Notes: generated by a model not told the origin, from the sequence alone. 64,000 bases of DNA from Lusitaniella coriacea LEGE 07157 (GCF_015207425.1 NZ_JADEWZ010000005.1:124001-188000); one strand, 5' to 3'; shown: positions 30,801 to 38,839, counted from the first letter of the stretch. Made by a program: numbers and translations.

Positions 30801-31435
30801 GCGGTCACTGCTTTGGGGGAACGGTGGCATTTGAAATGGCACAGCAATTGCGCGATCGCGGCGAAACCGTTGCACTCCTTGCTGTGGTGGATGGCTATCC
30901 TCCCAAACCCGTTCTCAAAGATACCTTATTTTTGCGCACGAAATCGTTTCTCAATCGTTGGGATTTTCTATTGTACAAAACCTACTACTACCATTCCGAT
31001 GCTCTCAAAAAACAGAGCGCGATCGGTAAGCTGATTTATATCGGCAATTTGTTGAAGGAAAAAGTAGACGCTAAACGCAAAAAACGGAGTCCTTCTCAAC
31101 CCACTCAATCTCAAAAAAACGATCGTGCAGCAACATCTTCTGAAACATTTATTCCCTACGAAATTCGCTACCAACAAGCAGAAAGAACTAATCGTTCGGC
31201 GAAGAAAAAATATCGAGCTAAAATCTATCAAGGAAAGATCGCACTGTTTCGAGCAAAGAAACAAAAACTTGAATGGTATTTTGGCTCCAAGCTGGGTTGG
31301 GAAGAATTTACAGATCGAGAAATTGAGTGCCATGAAATTCCCGGACTTTTCGGAAACTTATTCAATCAATCTTCACTGCCACTTTTGGTAAAAGAGGTTA
31401 AAATGTGTCTGGAAAAAACGCAAGACAAAATGTAA
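18863..31435 (+). CDS. Four-module nonribosomal peptide synthetase (C-A-PCP-C-A-PCP-A-PCP-C-A-PCP-TE)
   Basis: 4190 residues from ATG at 18863. Approximate domains: C1 50-480 (HHIIFDG), A1 510-1055 (YTSGSTGKPKG), PCP1 1060-1130, C2 1145-1590 (HHIIADG), A2 1605-2135, PCP2 2140-2205, A3 2230-2735, PCP3 2745-2810, C3 2830-3270 (HHIVSDG), A4 3300-3815, PCP4 3820-3885, TE 3910-4185. All PCPs carry LGGHS. No epimerisation, methylation or reductase domain. Oddities: A3 follows PCP2 with no C domain; A1 reads FSFSSSV where the substrate Asp is expected, so it may take a non-alpha-amino acid; A3 and A4 have LYS2-like cores; the TE nucleophile motif is GGHCFGG (Cys3983) and the late catalytic His is not apparent. 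A1 and A4 carry in-frame STRR-derived inserts. Starting with C1 suggests an acyl or upstream-loaded starter. Product unknown. Confidence 0.96.
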   Translation: MTEIDRRIAKLSPAKRALLEQKLKQKAGKKKESQRIPKRSLEDAALLSSAQVRMWFLAQLEQENPAYNRPSNIRLKGALNVAVLERSLQGIIRRHDVLRTFFSFNSGKPIQIVVPEIELSLPLINLSNFPEPKEKLERLAKEEAQRPFDVSKLPLFRATLVCFRDEEHFLLLTFHHIIFDGWSMGVFLQELAALYNAFSQNLSSPLPELPIQYGDFAVWQQQRLQGEHLQSQLKYWKRQLGGQLPVLELPTDRPRESAKTFRGAKHVAVFPKALSTALKALSQREGVTLFMTLLAAFQGLLHRYTRQEDVIVGTPIAGRDRAELEPLIGVFINTLVLRGNLSGNPTFRDFLQQMREVALGAYKNQELPFEKVVEVLKPERTVGRTSIFQVLFQLRNLPNERVEIDGLSFEEVKFERGTAALDLALDVVDKPGGLACTFVYNCDLFEAETVERMAGHFQTFLESVVANPTEKISEISLVKEQGFISFSGKVEKIEKSNTFDRALQSSQLVCIHEQFEAQVERTPDAIAVRCGMDCLTYRELNQKANQLAHYLQGFGVKPEVRVGICTERSLEMVVGILGVLKAGGAYIPLDPAYPQDRVQFVLEETQVSLLLTQEHLRASFSPLNLSIFCLDTEWEKITSQPSQTPESGVTPDNLAYIMYTSGSTGKPKGVQIAHANIAYYIPAVSEVLQVQAEDVYLHVASFSFSSSVRQLMVPLCCGATCVIATREQTKNPLRLFDLIQTQKVTVFDGVPSIWHYGLQALDGEGTVALQNSNLRAIALSGDLFPTQLYNRLRDFFSGRVRCFNIYGQTETIGNCAYAVPEDFEGDLYVPVGFPYPHNQAYILNEALEPVAPGEVGELHMAGGCVNQRLTARQKAEGRRQKEQSYADKEREKLGFWEGVSEESIVQENSEQSSPRHFFASSQGKETINLFKTGDLARFREDGAIEVLGRMDFQVKLRGMRVELGEIESTLLLHPQVKVVVVVAREHLPGERGLVAYVVPQEGNPTIQELQDFLTEKLPDYMVPFAFVLLDAFPLTPNGKLDRNALPPVERTARTDFVTPRTPTETKVAAIWAEILELECAGIEDNFFALGGHSLLATLAISRLREVFSVELSFNEFFEFPTVAALSEQIDRASSSQPTTPIPHPTTDKRPVPLTLPQERLWLLDRLAGGNSAYNLVRAMRLQGKLDISALERAIAAIIERHEVLRTSIRVVEGKPVPEIAPTLPFSLPVLELQGLPEGEKAAEVRQILTQHHQQPFNLEREPLWRVRVLQLKEREFLFLFAIHHIIADGWSIEVFWQELSQLYSSFSHNTPPSLSELPIQYGDFARWQRQYLEETREVQLDYWQQQLAGMPPSLDLPTDRARHSTTEFQAGSQPFTLTPSLTGQLKGLARESGSTLFMTLLAGLTILLSRYSNQTDILVGSPIATRNLSETRSLIGFFVNTLILRTDLSGNPTIHHLIDRVKQMTLEAYSHPDIPFEELGNTLNIRHSGFSSWFQVMFILQNVPKIPLNLPDITVTPVALEKVTAGATFDLTLAMEETEMGLSGALEYNANLFDGATIARMVEQFQRVLTGMVEQRDRPVSELSLFTVDQRQPFSQTQPKIISSEMGCIHPLFEAQVEKTPDAIAVQWENQSLTYQELNEKANQLARYLQGLGVEPEVLVGICVERSLDLLVGILGILKAGGAYVPLDPAYPQTRLDYMVADAKIGILVAQDKFVSLFSDRVSHTICLDSDWETIATEGTGNIESAVEPDNLAYVIYTSGSTGNPKGVAIAHRSLVHFTRAAIAEYEITSRDRILQFSSLNFDASVEEIYPCLVTGATLVLRTEEMLRSIPAFLQHCREWEITFFSLPTAYWHQLVHELPTVHSQLPQTLRLVAIGGERAIPEQARMWQKWVGDYPQLVNAYGPTETTVVATAYKITASTEIKQEVPIGRAIANVQTYILDANLQPVPVGIPGELHIGGMGLARGYLNRPELTAERFIEWTVQGIALERRGEEELKRISPRKKTLRLYKTGDRARYLPDGNIEFLGRIDRQVKIRGFRVELGEIEAILCEYSSVQEAVVIAAEEASGTQRLVGYIVSEERQEPEISELRDFVREKLPDYMIPAAFVLLDSLPLTPSGKIDRRALPEPDLDEAFSAQFIAPRNEIETEIAGIWANVLGRDRVGVCDNFFELGGHSLVAIQVIARIQDAFLIDLPLRTLFESPTVEGLSEVVEQRQIFSTDAEIEPDLRAAIPQPHYDLVTDVVASWVERTPERVAISQGDCARSYSELSHSARALARVLLDLGLQQGDVVAVQGEKSFGFIASLLAVFLGGGVLLTLDSNLPLSRQQLMRKSANVKFDLFVGGENNEQSLNGIAVHPDTGEAIDVEPSVIDLPQLHPNDPAYIFFTSGTTGIPKGVLGCHQGLAHFLHWQRETFNIKPRDRAAQFTGFSFDVLLRDVFLPLTSGATLCIPPKDFDLSAASVLSWLEREKISLLHTVPTLAQSWLGDGSANLSALRWIFFAGEPLTDALVNRWRKTFPNSGQIVNLYGPTETTLAKFFYIVPEPPIPGVQPLGSPLPQTQALIWDENQQLCGKGEAGEIVLRTPFRSLGYVNAPEETQKRFIKNPYRDDAGDLLYRTGDRGRYRQDGLLEILGRIDDQIKIRGIRIEPQEIATVLNQHSAIAQTVILAREDEPGNKRLVAYCMANAQPTPRELRHFLQGQLPEYMIPVAFVLLEALPLTPNGKVDRNALPVPNSSHLVQSENFVAPRNETERTIAEIWNQILGVNAGIFDDFFELGGHSLLATQVIARVREAFAIDLPLRRLFEFPTIAGLSEAVGNATPNILKTLSPIDRADTIPLSFAQQRLWFLDQLEGNTAAYNIPMVLRLQGVLAVDALEKAVNAIAQRHDGLRASFSTRDGFPIQRLRPSLDINLTTLDWRDIPEEEQAERVQQFAIEERAKPFDLERDPLLRVTLLRLKEREYILLLTVHHIVSDGWSMRIIARELAEFYTALMEEKEPNLPELSVQYPDFARWQRQWLQGEVLGTQLQYWKEQLTGAPPLLDLPTDRTRPEVQTFSGGTRSRKLSPTLTQSLKTFSQREGATLFMTLLAAFKLLLSRLAGTEDVVIGTPVAGRTRREFEQLIGFFINTVVLRVRCQGNPTFRDFLHRVRTVALGAYEYQEMPFEKLVEELQPERDRSYNPLFQVWFNMLNLSENRAEFSGLEVEPLARSAAPSKFDLTLYAKETPQGIHLDAVYNANLFDGERMEEMLAQFEHLLAQIVETPTKPIDRFSLVSANSSLPNPQTPLASNPQEPVHRRFSRQAQRLPEQIAVTDAQTTWTYGELNRRANQLANYLRAQGVQKQDVVAIYGDRAASLVLAILSVLKAGAVFTLLDPAYPPSRLLHCVQSANPRAWLQVKNDPLPPELEGFAQNCSIQLQITPDLTLEDVPTDDPAVKIDSDDLAYIPFTSGSTGKPKGILSPHNALSHFLHWHSQTFEFSESDRFSMISGLSHDILMRDIFTPLWVGGTLCIPDPNAMEIPGQLGRWMVENEVSVAHLSPAMGQFLQATPVPLTPLRWVFFGSDVLTQKEIKSIREIAPNAKLANFYGATETPQAMGYFPITDCERERIPIGRGIDDVQLLVLNAQQQLAGVGEVGEIYIRTPYLAKGYLGDAELTKERFLQLSVEGIGNREQGTVEKNSEQSSPHPFSASSQEQTTQCYKTGDFGRYLPDGNVEFIGRRDDLVKIRGFRIELGEVKSAIAQHPKIQDAVVLVREGSLIAYIVPQKETPTPAQLRHFLSQKLPHYSIPSFFIAIDSIPLTPNGKIDRQVLLKHEVTIENNEPEKVQPQNELQRQLVEIWERVLNVRPVGIRDNFFDLGGHSLLAIQLFGEMQKVAGTDIPIAAIFQAPTIEQLADILRQKAGLQSWISLVPVQPNGSKPPFFFHGGAADAMTWAGFGRNLPPDQPFYGLQNPELDGKHDPLSSVEEMAAHCLREIQTLQPHGPYYIGGHCFGGTVAFEMAQQLRDRGETVALLAVVDGYPPKPVLKDTLFLRTKSFLNRWDFLLYKTYYYHSDALKKQSAIGKLIYIGNLLKEKVDAKRKKRSPSQPTQSQKNDRAATSSETFIPYEIRYQQAERTNRSAKKKYRAKIYQGKIALFRAKKQKLEWYFGSKLGWEEFTDREIECHEIPGLFGNLFNQSSLPLLVKEVKMCLEKTQDKM
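21477..21504 (+). repeat. In-frame STRR (GGCAGAA x4) inside NRPS domain A1
   Basis: Four perfect heptamers encode RQKAEGRRQKE between the A6 and A7 motifs of A1. The following segment at about 21581-21630 is closely repeated at about 29872-29921 in A4. The reading frame is kept. Confidence 0.85.
29839..29866 (+). repeat. In-frame STRR (GGGAATA/GGGAACA x4) inside NRPS domain A4
   Basis: Four heptamers encode IGNREQGT between the ERF segment and the YKTGD motif of A4, the same place as the A1 insert. They are followed by a stretch shared with A1 (NSEQSSP...SASSQ). Confidence 0.85.
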
Positions 31436-31536
31436 AGTAAAACGGGTTTGAGCTTGAAAGTTTTCTCAGGAAATTTTAATTCAAGCTCGCCTGATACTAC
31501 TCCCAAAATCGCTTTGTAAGCAAAAATAAGGAAACT

Positions 31537-32616
31537 ATGGATGAAACCAAAACAAAAATTGTTCAAATCGTTCCAAGGCTTCCTCCCTATCGAGATGGGG
31601 TGGGAGATTATTCCTTGAAATTAGCAGGACAATTATTAAAAGCACATGGCATTGCCACAGAGTTTTTAGTATTTCAACCGGGAGTTGAAGTTCCCTCTAA
31701 GGTGAATGGGTTTCCCGCAAAAGGATTTCCGACACGAACTCGCGAAACTTTAATCTCATTACTCCCCGATGACATCAATACCATCCTTTTACACTACAGC
31801 AACTATCCCTACATCAAAGGAAAAGTAAAAGCTCCCCTTTGGCTGGCAGATACCCTGAAATTCGCTCAAAAGCAACGCAAGGTCAAAGTCATCGCGATGT
31901 TTCACGAGTTACCAATGTTGAAATTTAAAGGGATTAATATTTTGAATCCTTTCCAATCCATAGTCTCCCGCCGCCTTGCCCAAACCGCCGATTTTGTTGT
32001 CACCGACAGCGCCCGTTTTCAGCAATTTCTCGAACGTTGGAGCAAACAAACCGTTCCCTGCATTCCTGACTTTTCAACCATCGGCGAACCGGATTTTATT
32101 CCCCCTCTTGAAACGCGCGATCGTCGCGTTATTATTTTTGGCAGTACCGATCGCAATCGCATCTACAAAAACTTCCTCCCCGAACTATTGCAAACCTGCC
32201 GAGATTTAGGCATCGAAGAAATTTGCGATATTGGTCAGTCGCTCAATCTCAATCCCTCAGATTTTAAAGGCGTGCGTCTTGTGGAAAAAGGCTTCCAATC
32301 CGATGAAGAAGTTCGGGAATTAATGTTGAATTCTTGGGCGGGTTTCATCGACTATAGCCGCTTTCCAGGAGACTTAGGGAAATCAAGCGTTTTCGCCTCT
32401 TTCTGCGCTCACGGACTGGTTCCAATTAGCTCTTGTTACAATCCCTCAGAGGCGGATGGCGTAGAAATGAATCGACAGTATTTAGTGCCAGGAAACTCCT
32501 TAAAAAACTTCGATATTTCCCAACTGCAAACTATCGCAACCAATGCCTACAAATGGTATTCGGGACATAGTTTAAAAGAAAATGCGAACCTTTTTGCATC
32601 TCGTGTTTTTGCTTGA
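31537..32616 (+). CDS. Glycosyltransferase family 1-like protein (GT-B fold)
   Basis: 359 residues. The N-terminal PRLPPYRDGVGDYSLKLA is the usual glycine-rich start of a GT-B glycosyltransferase, and the middle LHYSNYPY plus FHELPML fits the acceptor half. The second half has an IIFGSTDRNRIYKNFLPELL donor-domain start, but the usual E-x7-E motif is weak. No membrane segment. It lies 101 bp after the NRPS on the same strand and before a sugar aminotransferase-type gene, so it may glycosylate the peptide or belong to surface polysaccharide synthesis. Sequence alone cannot choose. Confidence 0.72.
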   Translation: MDETKTKIVQIVPRLPPYRDGVGDYSLKLAGQLLKAHGIATEFLVFQPGVEVPSKVNGFPAKGFPTRTRETLISLLPDDINTILLHYSNYPYIKGKVKAPLWLADTLKFAQKQRKVKVIAMFHELPMLKFKGINILNPFQSIVSRRLAQTADFVVTDSARFQQFLERWSKQTVPCIPDFSTIGEPDFIPPLETRDRRVIIFGSTDRNRIYKNFLPELLQTCRDLGIEEICDIGQSLNLNPSDFKGVRLVEKGFQSDEEVRELMLNSWAGFIDYSRFPGDLGKSSVFASFCAHGLVPISSCYNPSEADGVEMNRQYLVPGNSLKNFDISQLQTIATNAYKWYSGHSLKENANLFASRVFA

Positions 32617-32853
32617 ACTATCTCTTTTCTTGCCTCAACCATAGTAAAGAAATGGCATAACTATTCTTTTATTTGCCTCAATACTTCATGCTGTTCCCTT
32701 CTATTTTTTTCCTTTACACCACTAAAAAAACAAAAAATTCTTGCTCTCATGAGAGATGAATTCCCAACTTCATGAAGCTTGAACTTTACATTGCTCACCA
32801 GACAAGAAAACGCTATATCAAATCAAGAAAAACGAAATAACGGAGAAAATACT

Positions 32854-34026
32854 GTGTCACAAGTCTCTCTTTACCGTACGTCAAAATCCTCCAAATACTC
32901 ATCCTTGAAATCCGTGCCAACATCTCAAGAATTTATTCCCATTTCGCAACCTTCTCTAACTCCATTAGAAACAAAATATGTCACCGATGCAATTCAATCC
33001 GGTTGGGTTTCTTCTTTAGGGGAATATATCGATCGATTTGAGTCTTCTTTTGCCGAGTATTGTGGTACGAAATACGCCCTTACCACCTCTAGCGGCACAA
33101 CTGGACTGCACTTAGCTTTAATGGGGTACGGAATTGGCATAGGAGATGAAGTCATCGTTCCCGATTTAACCTTCATTGCAACGGCAAATGCAGTCACTTA
33201 TACGGGAGCAAAACCGGTTTTTGTCGATATTGAAGAAGAAAGTTTGGGCATCGATCCCAATAAACTCGAATCGGCAATTACACCTAATACAAAAGCCATT
33301 ATTCCCGTCCACCTTTACGGACATCCGGCGAATATGGATGCAATTAATGCAATTGCTAAAAAACACAATTTAATTGTTATTGAAGATGCCGCAGAAGCAC
33401 ACGGCGCTGAATTTAAGGGTCAAAAAATCGGTTCCCTCGGACATTGCGGCGTGTTTAGTTTTTATGGGAATAAACTGATTACCTGCGGGGAAGGGGGAAT
33501 GATTACAACGGATGATGAAGAATTTTATTTAAAAGTAAAGCACTTGCGCGATCACGCCATGAGTTCTACAAAGCGATATTGGCACGACGAGGTGGGATAT
33601 AACTATCGCATCACCAATCTGCAAGCTGCGTTGGGAATGGCACAACTCGAACGAATCGACAATATTATTACTCGCAAACAAGAGATTTTTCAACATTATT
33701 CCCATCGTTTATCCAAAATTCCTGGAGTGAAGTTAAATTGCAACGCGCAATGGGCATTTAACGTTTTTTGGTTGGTTTGTCTGGAGGTAGAAGGCTTTAC
33801 GGAAGAGGAACGGGATGCTTTTATGGCAGCGTTGAAAAAACGAGGAATTGATAGCCGACCTTATTTTTATCCTATGTCCGATATGCCCATGTACTCCAAC
33901 AATACAACGCACACGCCTGTAGCTCATAAGATAGCTGGGAGGGGGATCAATCTTCCCTCTTATTTCGATTTACGCGATCGCGCGATCGATTATATTTGCG
34001 ATACCATTACCGCCTACTTAGCCTAA
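32854..34026 (+). CDS. DegT/DnrJ/EryC1 family PLP aminotransferase
   Basis: 390 residues. Typical family text is visible: SGTTGLHLAL, PVHLYGHPANM, EDAAEAHGAEFKG, and the PLP lysine in SFYGNKLITCGEGGM. Nearest by eye are perosamine-synthase-like sugar aminotransferases that make 4-amino sugars. I choose the GTG at 32854 because GGAG sits 8 bp upstream (ACGGAGAAAATACTGTG). The longer frame back to TTG at 32779 adds 25 low-quality residues. With the preceding glycosyltransferase it could make and attach an amino sugar; that link is inference. Confidence 0.9.
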   Translation: MSQVSLYRTSKSSKYSSLKSVPTSQEFIPISQPSLTPLETKYVTDAIQSGWVSSLGEYIDRFESSFAEYCGTKYALTTSSGTTGLHLALMGYGIGIGDEVIVPDLTFIATANAVTYTGAKPVFVDIEEESLGIDPNKLESAITPNTKAIIPVHLYGHPANMDAINAIAKKHNLIVIEDAAEAHGAEFKGQKIGSLGHCGVFSFYGNKLITCGEGGMITTDDEEFYLKVKHLRDHAMSSTKRYWHDEVGYNYRITNLQAALGMAQLERIDNIITRKQEIFQHYSHRLSKIPGVKLNCNAQWAFNVFWLVCLEVEGFTEEERDAFMAALKKRGIDSRPYFYPMSDMPMYSNNTTHTPVAHKIAGRGINLPSYFDLRDRAIDYICDTITAYLA

Positions 34027-34173
34027 AGGCAAGTTTTGCCCGATTTCCAATTGCCCCACAAGACAACGCACAAAATAACTCGCAAGTCAAGGAAAGTTTC
34101 CTTAAAAGAATCGATCCCCGCGATTCCCATCGATGATAATCTGTAAGGTGGCAATCTTTATGAATTTAATTAA

Positions 34174-35679
<1,506 letters not shown>

Positions 35680-35790
35680 AAGGTCGCGACGAATTCCAAA
35701 AAAACCGTGGAAGTTAGGTTTTGAGGTTCAAGTTGGGGATTTTGCCTAATTTGCGTCTGATGTGTATTACCCAGAAGCCCTCACCCCCAG

Positions 35791-35816
35791 CCCCTCTCCC
35801 ATGTTTGGGAGAGGGG
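35791..35816. repeat. Perfect 11 bp hairpin between atpD and atpC
   Basis: CCCCTCTCCCA and TGGGAGAGGGG form a perfect stem with a 4 nt loop. The preceding CCTCACCCCCAG text marks a common cyanobacterial dispersed repeat. There is no U tract, so readthrough into atpC is expected, though it could attenuate or stabilise the transcript. Confidence 0.75.
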
Positions 35817-35953
35817 AGATAGATAAAGTAGAATGTGGGTTCGGTGACTCTAATTCACATTAGGCGTAATCTCTGAATCTCTAAAACCTAATGCGGTAGG
35901 GAATCAATTGCCCGTTGCTCAATCAATGACTAATCGATCGCTAAAAAAAATCA

Positions 35954-36370
35954 ATGAGTTTATCTGTTCGCGTAATTACGCCTGACAAGACGGTATGGGA
36001 TGCCGAAGCAGAAGAGGTTATTCTGCCCAGTACCACCGGGCAGTTAGGGATTCTTGGGGGTCACGCCCCCCTGCTTACGGCGTTGGATACGGGAGTGATG
36101 CGAGTTCGCCAAAGCAAGGACTGGAGCGCGATCGCGCTTTTTGGTGGATTTGCTGAAGTAGAAGACAATTCTGTAACAATTCTAGTTAACGGTGCAGAAC
36201 GAGGAGACAAGTTAAACCTTGATGAGTGTCGCACTGCTTACGAGCAGGCGCAAACCCGTTCGAGTGCCTCTCAAGGGGGCGAGGATCGCCAAGAAAAGCT
36301 CAAAGCGGAGCAATCCTTAAGAAAGACGCGGGCGCTGTTTCAGGCGGCTGGTGGGATGGTTAAGGTTTAA
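35954..36370 (+). CDS. atpC: ATP synthase F1 subunit epsilon
   Basis: 138 residues, as in other cyanobacteria. An N-terminal beta sandwich ([25 protein letters not shown], given here in part as [15 protein letters not shown]) with [16 protein letters not shown], then a C-terminal helical hairpin that can inhibit rotation. The 274 bp gap to atpD is wider than the few bases usual in compact genomes and holds a hairpin repeat. Confidence 0.97.
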   Translation: MSLSVRVITPDKTVWDAEAEEVILPSTTGQLGILGGHAPLLTALDTGVMRVRQSKDWSAIALFGGFAEVEDNSVTILVNGAERGDKLNLDECRTAYEQAQTRSSASQGGEDRQEKLKAEQSLRKTRALFQAAGGMVKV

Positions 36371-36486
36371 GGGAGAGCATTGTATTAAGCTCTCAGCTCA
36401 AACGCTGTATGGATGGATAACTGGCTGTTGCTCTGTAAAATGTCCTGGCGTGTCATAGTGCTACAACGGCTAATTCTTCCATGAAA

Positions 36487-36518
36487 ATAAGGGGTAGATT
36501 GAAACACCTACCCCCTAT
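36487..36518. terminator. Likely bidirectional terminator between atpC and the PSRP-3 gene
   Basis: ATAAGGGGTAG and CTACCCCCTAT form an 11 bp stem with one mismatch and a 10 nt loop, placed between convergent genes with A-rich and T-rich flanks. It could also be a repeat. Confidence 0.5.
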
Positions 36519-36574
36519 TGCGTTGAAATTGTTTTGAGCGAAAATACTTTACTTTCTTCTGTCTCGTTACCCGC

Positions 36575-36877
36575 TCAATTACTGCCGGTAAAAACAACAT
36601 CAGGGAATTTGTCTTGGGCTGCAAGCATTGGTGTGCGTTTGCCTTCTTCTTGCCAGTAATTAATGATTTCGGTGGCTTGATTCAGTAGTTCAATGCGCTC
36701 TGTTTCGGAAATCCAGTGTTTGGATTCAAGTTCTTGTTTGAGTTGTTCCCAAGCATCGTTGCGCGGCCAGAAAAAGTAAGCGGTTAAAGGACTCGTTCCT
36801 TTTCCAACAATTTGATCGACCGCGATCGCGACATTGTTATCTAACCAAAGAATCTTTAAAATAAATTTCGACTCCAA
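36575..36877 (-). CDS. Ribosomal protein PSRP-3 (Ycf65 family, cS23)
   Basis: 100 residues. It closely follows the Ycf65/PSRP-3 pattern: [44 protein letters not shown] and the end [10 protein letters not shown]. This is a small-subunit ribosomal protein found in chloroplasts and cyanobacteria only. Start is TTG at 36875-36877, supported by GGAGG five bases upstream; no ATG lies nearby in frame. Confidence 0.92.
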   Translation of the reverse strand: MESKFILKILWLDNNVAIAVDQIVGKGTSPLTAYFFWPRNDAWEQLKQELESKHWISETERIELLNQATEIINYWQEEGKRTPMLAAQDKFPDVVFTGSN

Positions 36878-36924
36878 TTACACCTCCAAGGTGACCCAGC
36901 AGCATTCCATCCTACCATGAATTT

Positions 36925-37698
36925 ATGACTTCAGCGATTATTGTATTTGATATTGATGGCGTAATCCGAGATGTGGGAAAGTCTTACCGACGCGCGATCG
37001 CGGACACAGTAGAAAAGTTCACCAATGGGGGGTATCGCCCGACAATGGACGATATCGACTGCCTCAAATCCGAAGGAATTTGGAATAATGATTGGGAAGG
37101 GTCGCGGGAGTTAACCTATCGCTATTGGGAAAAGGAAGGGCAAGAGCGCAGCAGCTTGAATTTAAATTATCAAGCCATAATTGATTTTTTCCAATCTTGC
37201 TATCGTGGCAGCGATCCCAATAACTGGAACGGTTACATTACAACCGAACCGCTTTTGGTGCAAATTGACTATTTCAACGCCCTCAGCGCCCAGGATATTA
37301 CCTGGGGGTTCTTTAGCGGTGCAACGAGAGGATCGGCAGAATACGTCCTTAAAAAACGGCTGGGGTTGAAGGCTCCCCTATTGGTCGCAATGGAAGATGC
37401 ACCGGGAAAACCCGATCCTACGGGACTTTTTGCTACGGTTCGGCAGTTGGAAGGAGAGTCGCCCTCAATTCCCGTTTTGTATGCAGGGGATACTGTTGCA
37501 GATATGCAAACAATTATCGCAGCGAGAAAGGGGCAACCGCAACGGAAATGGATTGGAATTGGCGTTCTTCCGCCCCATGTTCTGGAGGATTCCCAACGCA
37601 GGGAGGCTTACGCAACAACGCTCAAAGAGGCGGGGGCATCCCTCGTTTTAAATGCGGTTAAAGACTTGACTGCCGCGCGGGTGCAGCAAGTCCTATAA
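36925..37698 (+). CDS. HAD-superfamily hydrolase, TIGR01548-type
   Basis: 257 residues. HAD motif I is IVFDIDGVIRDV (nucleophile Asp9), with a late acidic motif YAGDTVADM. The cap and the SYRRAI...ADTVEKFT text resemble the cyanobacterial TIGR01548 subfamily of HAD-IA hydrolases, whose substrate is not established. Soluble. It ends 12 bp before the convergent TPR gene. Confidence 0.85.
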   Translation: MTSAIIVFDIDGVIRDVGKSYRRAIADTVEKFTNGGYRPTMDDIDCLKSEGIWNNDWEGSRELTYRYWEKEGQERSSLNLNYQAIIDFFQSCYRGSDPNNWNGYITTEPLLVQIDYFNALSAQDITWGFFSGATRGSAEYVLKKRLGLKAPLLVAMEDAPGKPDPTGLFATVRQLEGESPSIPVLYAGDTVADMQTIIAARKGQPQRKWIGIGVLPPHVLEDSQRREAYATTLKEAGASLVLNAVKDLTAARVQQVL

Positions 37699-37710
37699 AA
37701 GCTGAATGCT

Positions 37711-38520
37711 TTAATCGAGATTTAAAAACTTATCCAAAGCATCGACCATTGCCGGAGGCCAGCGACGGACGGTTTTGACCCATTCTATATCCTGGTAGCG
37801 GTTGTCTAAGCCCACTGCTGCAACCCAGTTACTTTCTGCTTCCCCTTGTTTGCCCTGTTCCCACAAAATTGCGGTGAGTGCCGCACGCACATCGGGAAAG
37901 AGGGGATATTTGCGAGCGAGGTTATTGGCGATTTGGGTAGCGGTTTCGCGATCGCCCGCTTGGTAAAGCGCAAGGGCGTAGTTGGCGCGGGCAAAGGCAA
38001 AAGTCGGTTCGAGATCCGTTGCTTTTTTGTAGTCCGCGATCGCGCGCTGCCATTTCCCCAACCCCGCTTCGGCATTACCGCGATTGTTGTAGGCGAAAGA
38101 ATCTTCTGGATTGAGTTCGAGAACTTTATTGTAGTCCGCGATCGCGTCGGCAAACTTCCCCTTTGCTTCATACACCGTACCGCGATTGAGATAAGGATCT
38201 GGGGCTTTGGGGGCAAGTTGAATCGATTGGTTGAAATCCGCGATCGCGTCATCCAAGCGATTTTGACCCACCCGAATATTCCCTCGATTGCTCCAAACGG
38301 CAGGATTTTCTGGAAACTCCTCGATCAATTGCGTCCAATACCGCTCTGCCGTTGCAAAATCTCCCTGTTGGGAAGCCTTAAGCGCCTTTTGTGCCACGCG
38401 ATCGCCCTGCTGAAGTTGTGCCTCGGAATAGTTAGGCATTGCTGTTGTTTGTGCCAAAGCGGTTGGGGACGCGATCGCGACAAGCAAAAAGCACAGCAGA
38501 CTGAGAATCCAACGAATCAT
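37711..38520 (-). CDS. Secreted tetratricopeptide-repeat protein
   Basis: 269 residues. A clear signal peptide (MIRWILSLLCFLLVAIASP, cleavage near TALA-Q about residue 24) places it in the periplasm or thylakoid lumen. At least four TPR units follow (WSNRGNIRVGQNRLDDAIADF, PYLNRGTVYEAKGKFADAIA, AYNNRGNAEAGLGKWQRAIA and a degenerate one), with a C-terminal WPPAMVDALDKFLNL tail. It likely acts as a protein-protein scaffold. Similar lumenal TPR proteins occur in cyanobacteria and plastids, but the partner is unknown. Confidence 0.88.
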   Translation of the reverse strand: MIRWILSLLCFLLVAIASPTALAQTTAMPNYSEAQLQQGDRVAQKALKASQQGDFATAERYWTQLIEEFPENPAVWSNRGNIRVGQNRLDDAIADFNQSIQLAPKAPDPYLNRGTVYEAKGKFADAIADYNKVLELNPEDSFAYNNRGNAEAGLGKWQRAIADYKKATDLEPTFAFARANYALALYQAGDRETATQIANNLARKYPLFPDVRAALTAILWEQGKQGEAESNWVAAVGLDNRYQDIEWVKTVRRWPPAMVDALDKFLNLD

Positions 38521-38595
38521 ATAAATTGAGGTTAATAAAAATTCAATACTCTAATCACAGTAGCTTGAAAGTCAAGATATAGCACTCAGCAATCG

Positions 38596-38833
38596 ACTCA
38601 ACCTGACTAAGCTAAAACACATTCAAATTGGATATCGAACACTCTGTATCAAAGCCATTAATCCCTCACCCCGTCACCGCGTCACCGTGTCTCCCGGTCA
38701 CTGAGCGTGTCGAAGTGCCGTGTCATCAAAAAACTCCCCCAGCCTCCCCAGCTCTTTTCCCCGTGTCTCCCACTCTCCCCGTCTCCCCCTCTCCGTGTCA
38801 CTCTCAACCCGTCAATTCAAAGCTGACAGACCA
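38596..38833. repeat. Repeat-rich intergenic block
   Basis: A string of dispersed repeats. 38596-38690 is about 85% like 48810-48905 (AGCTAAAACACATTCAAATTGG...CTCTGTATCAAAG). 38694-38726 is one copy of the CACTGAGCGTGTCGAAGTGC element. 38790-38833 (CTCTCAACCCGTCAATTC...GACAGACCA) matches 11535-11578 beside nfi. No gene seen. Confidence 0.75.
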
Positions 38834-38839
38834 TTTGCA

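Noticed and set aside
30590-31432. Terminal reductase domain, expected from the LYS2-like A4
   Set aside because: The C-terminus has an alpha/beta-hydrolase thioesterase pattern and no NADPH-binding GxxGxxG motif.
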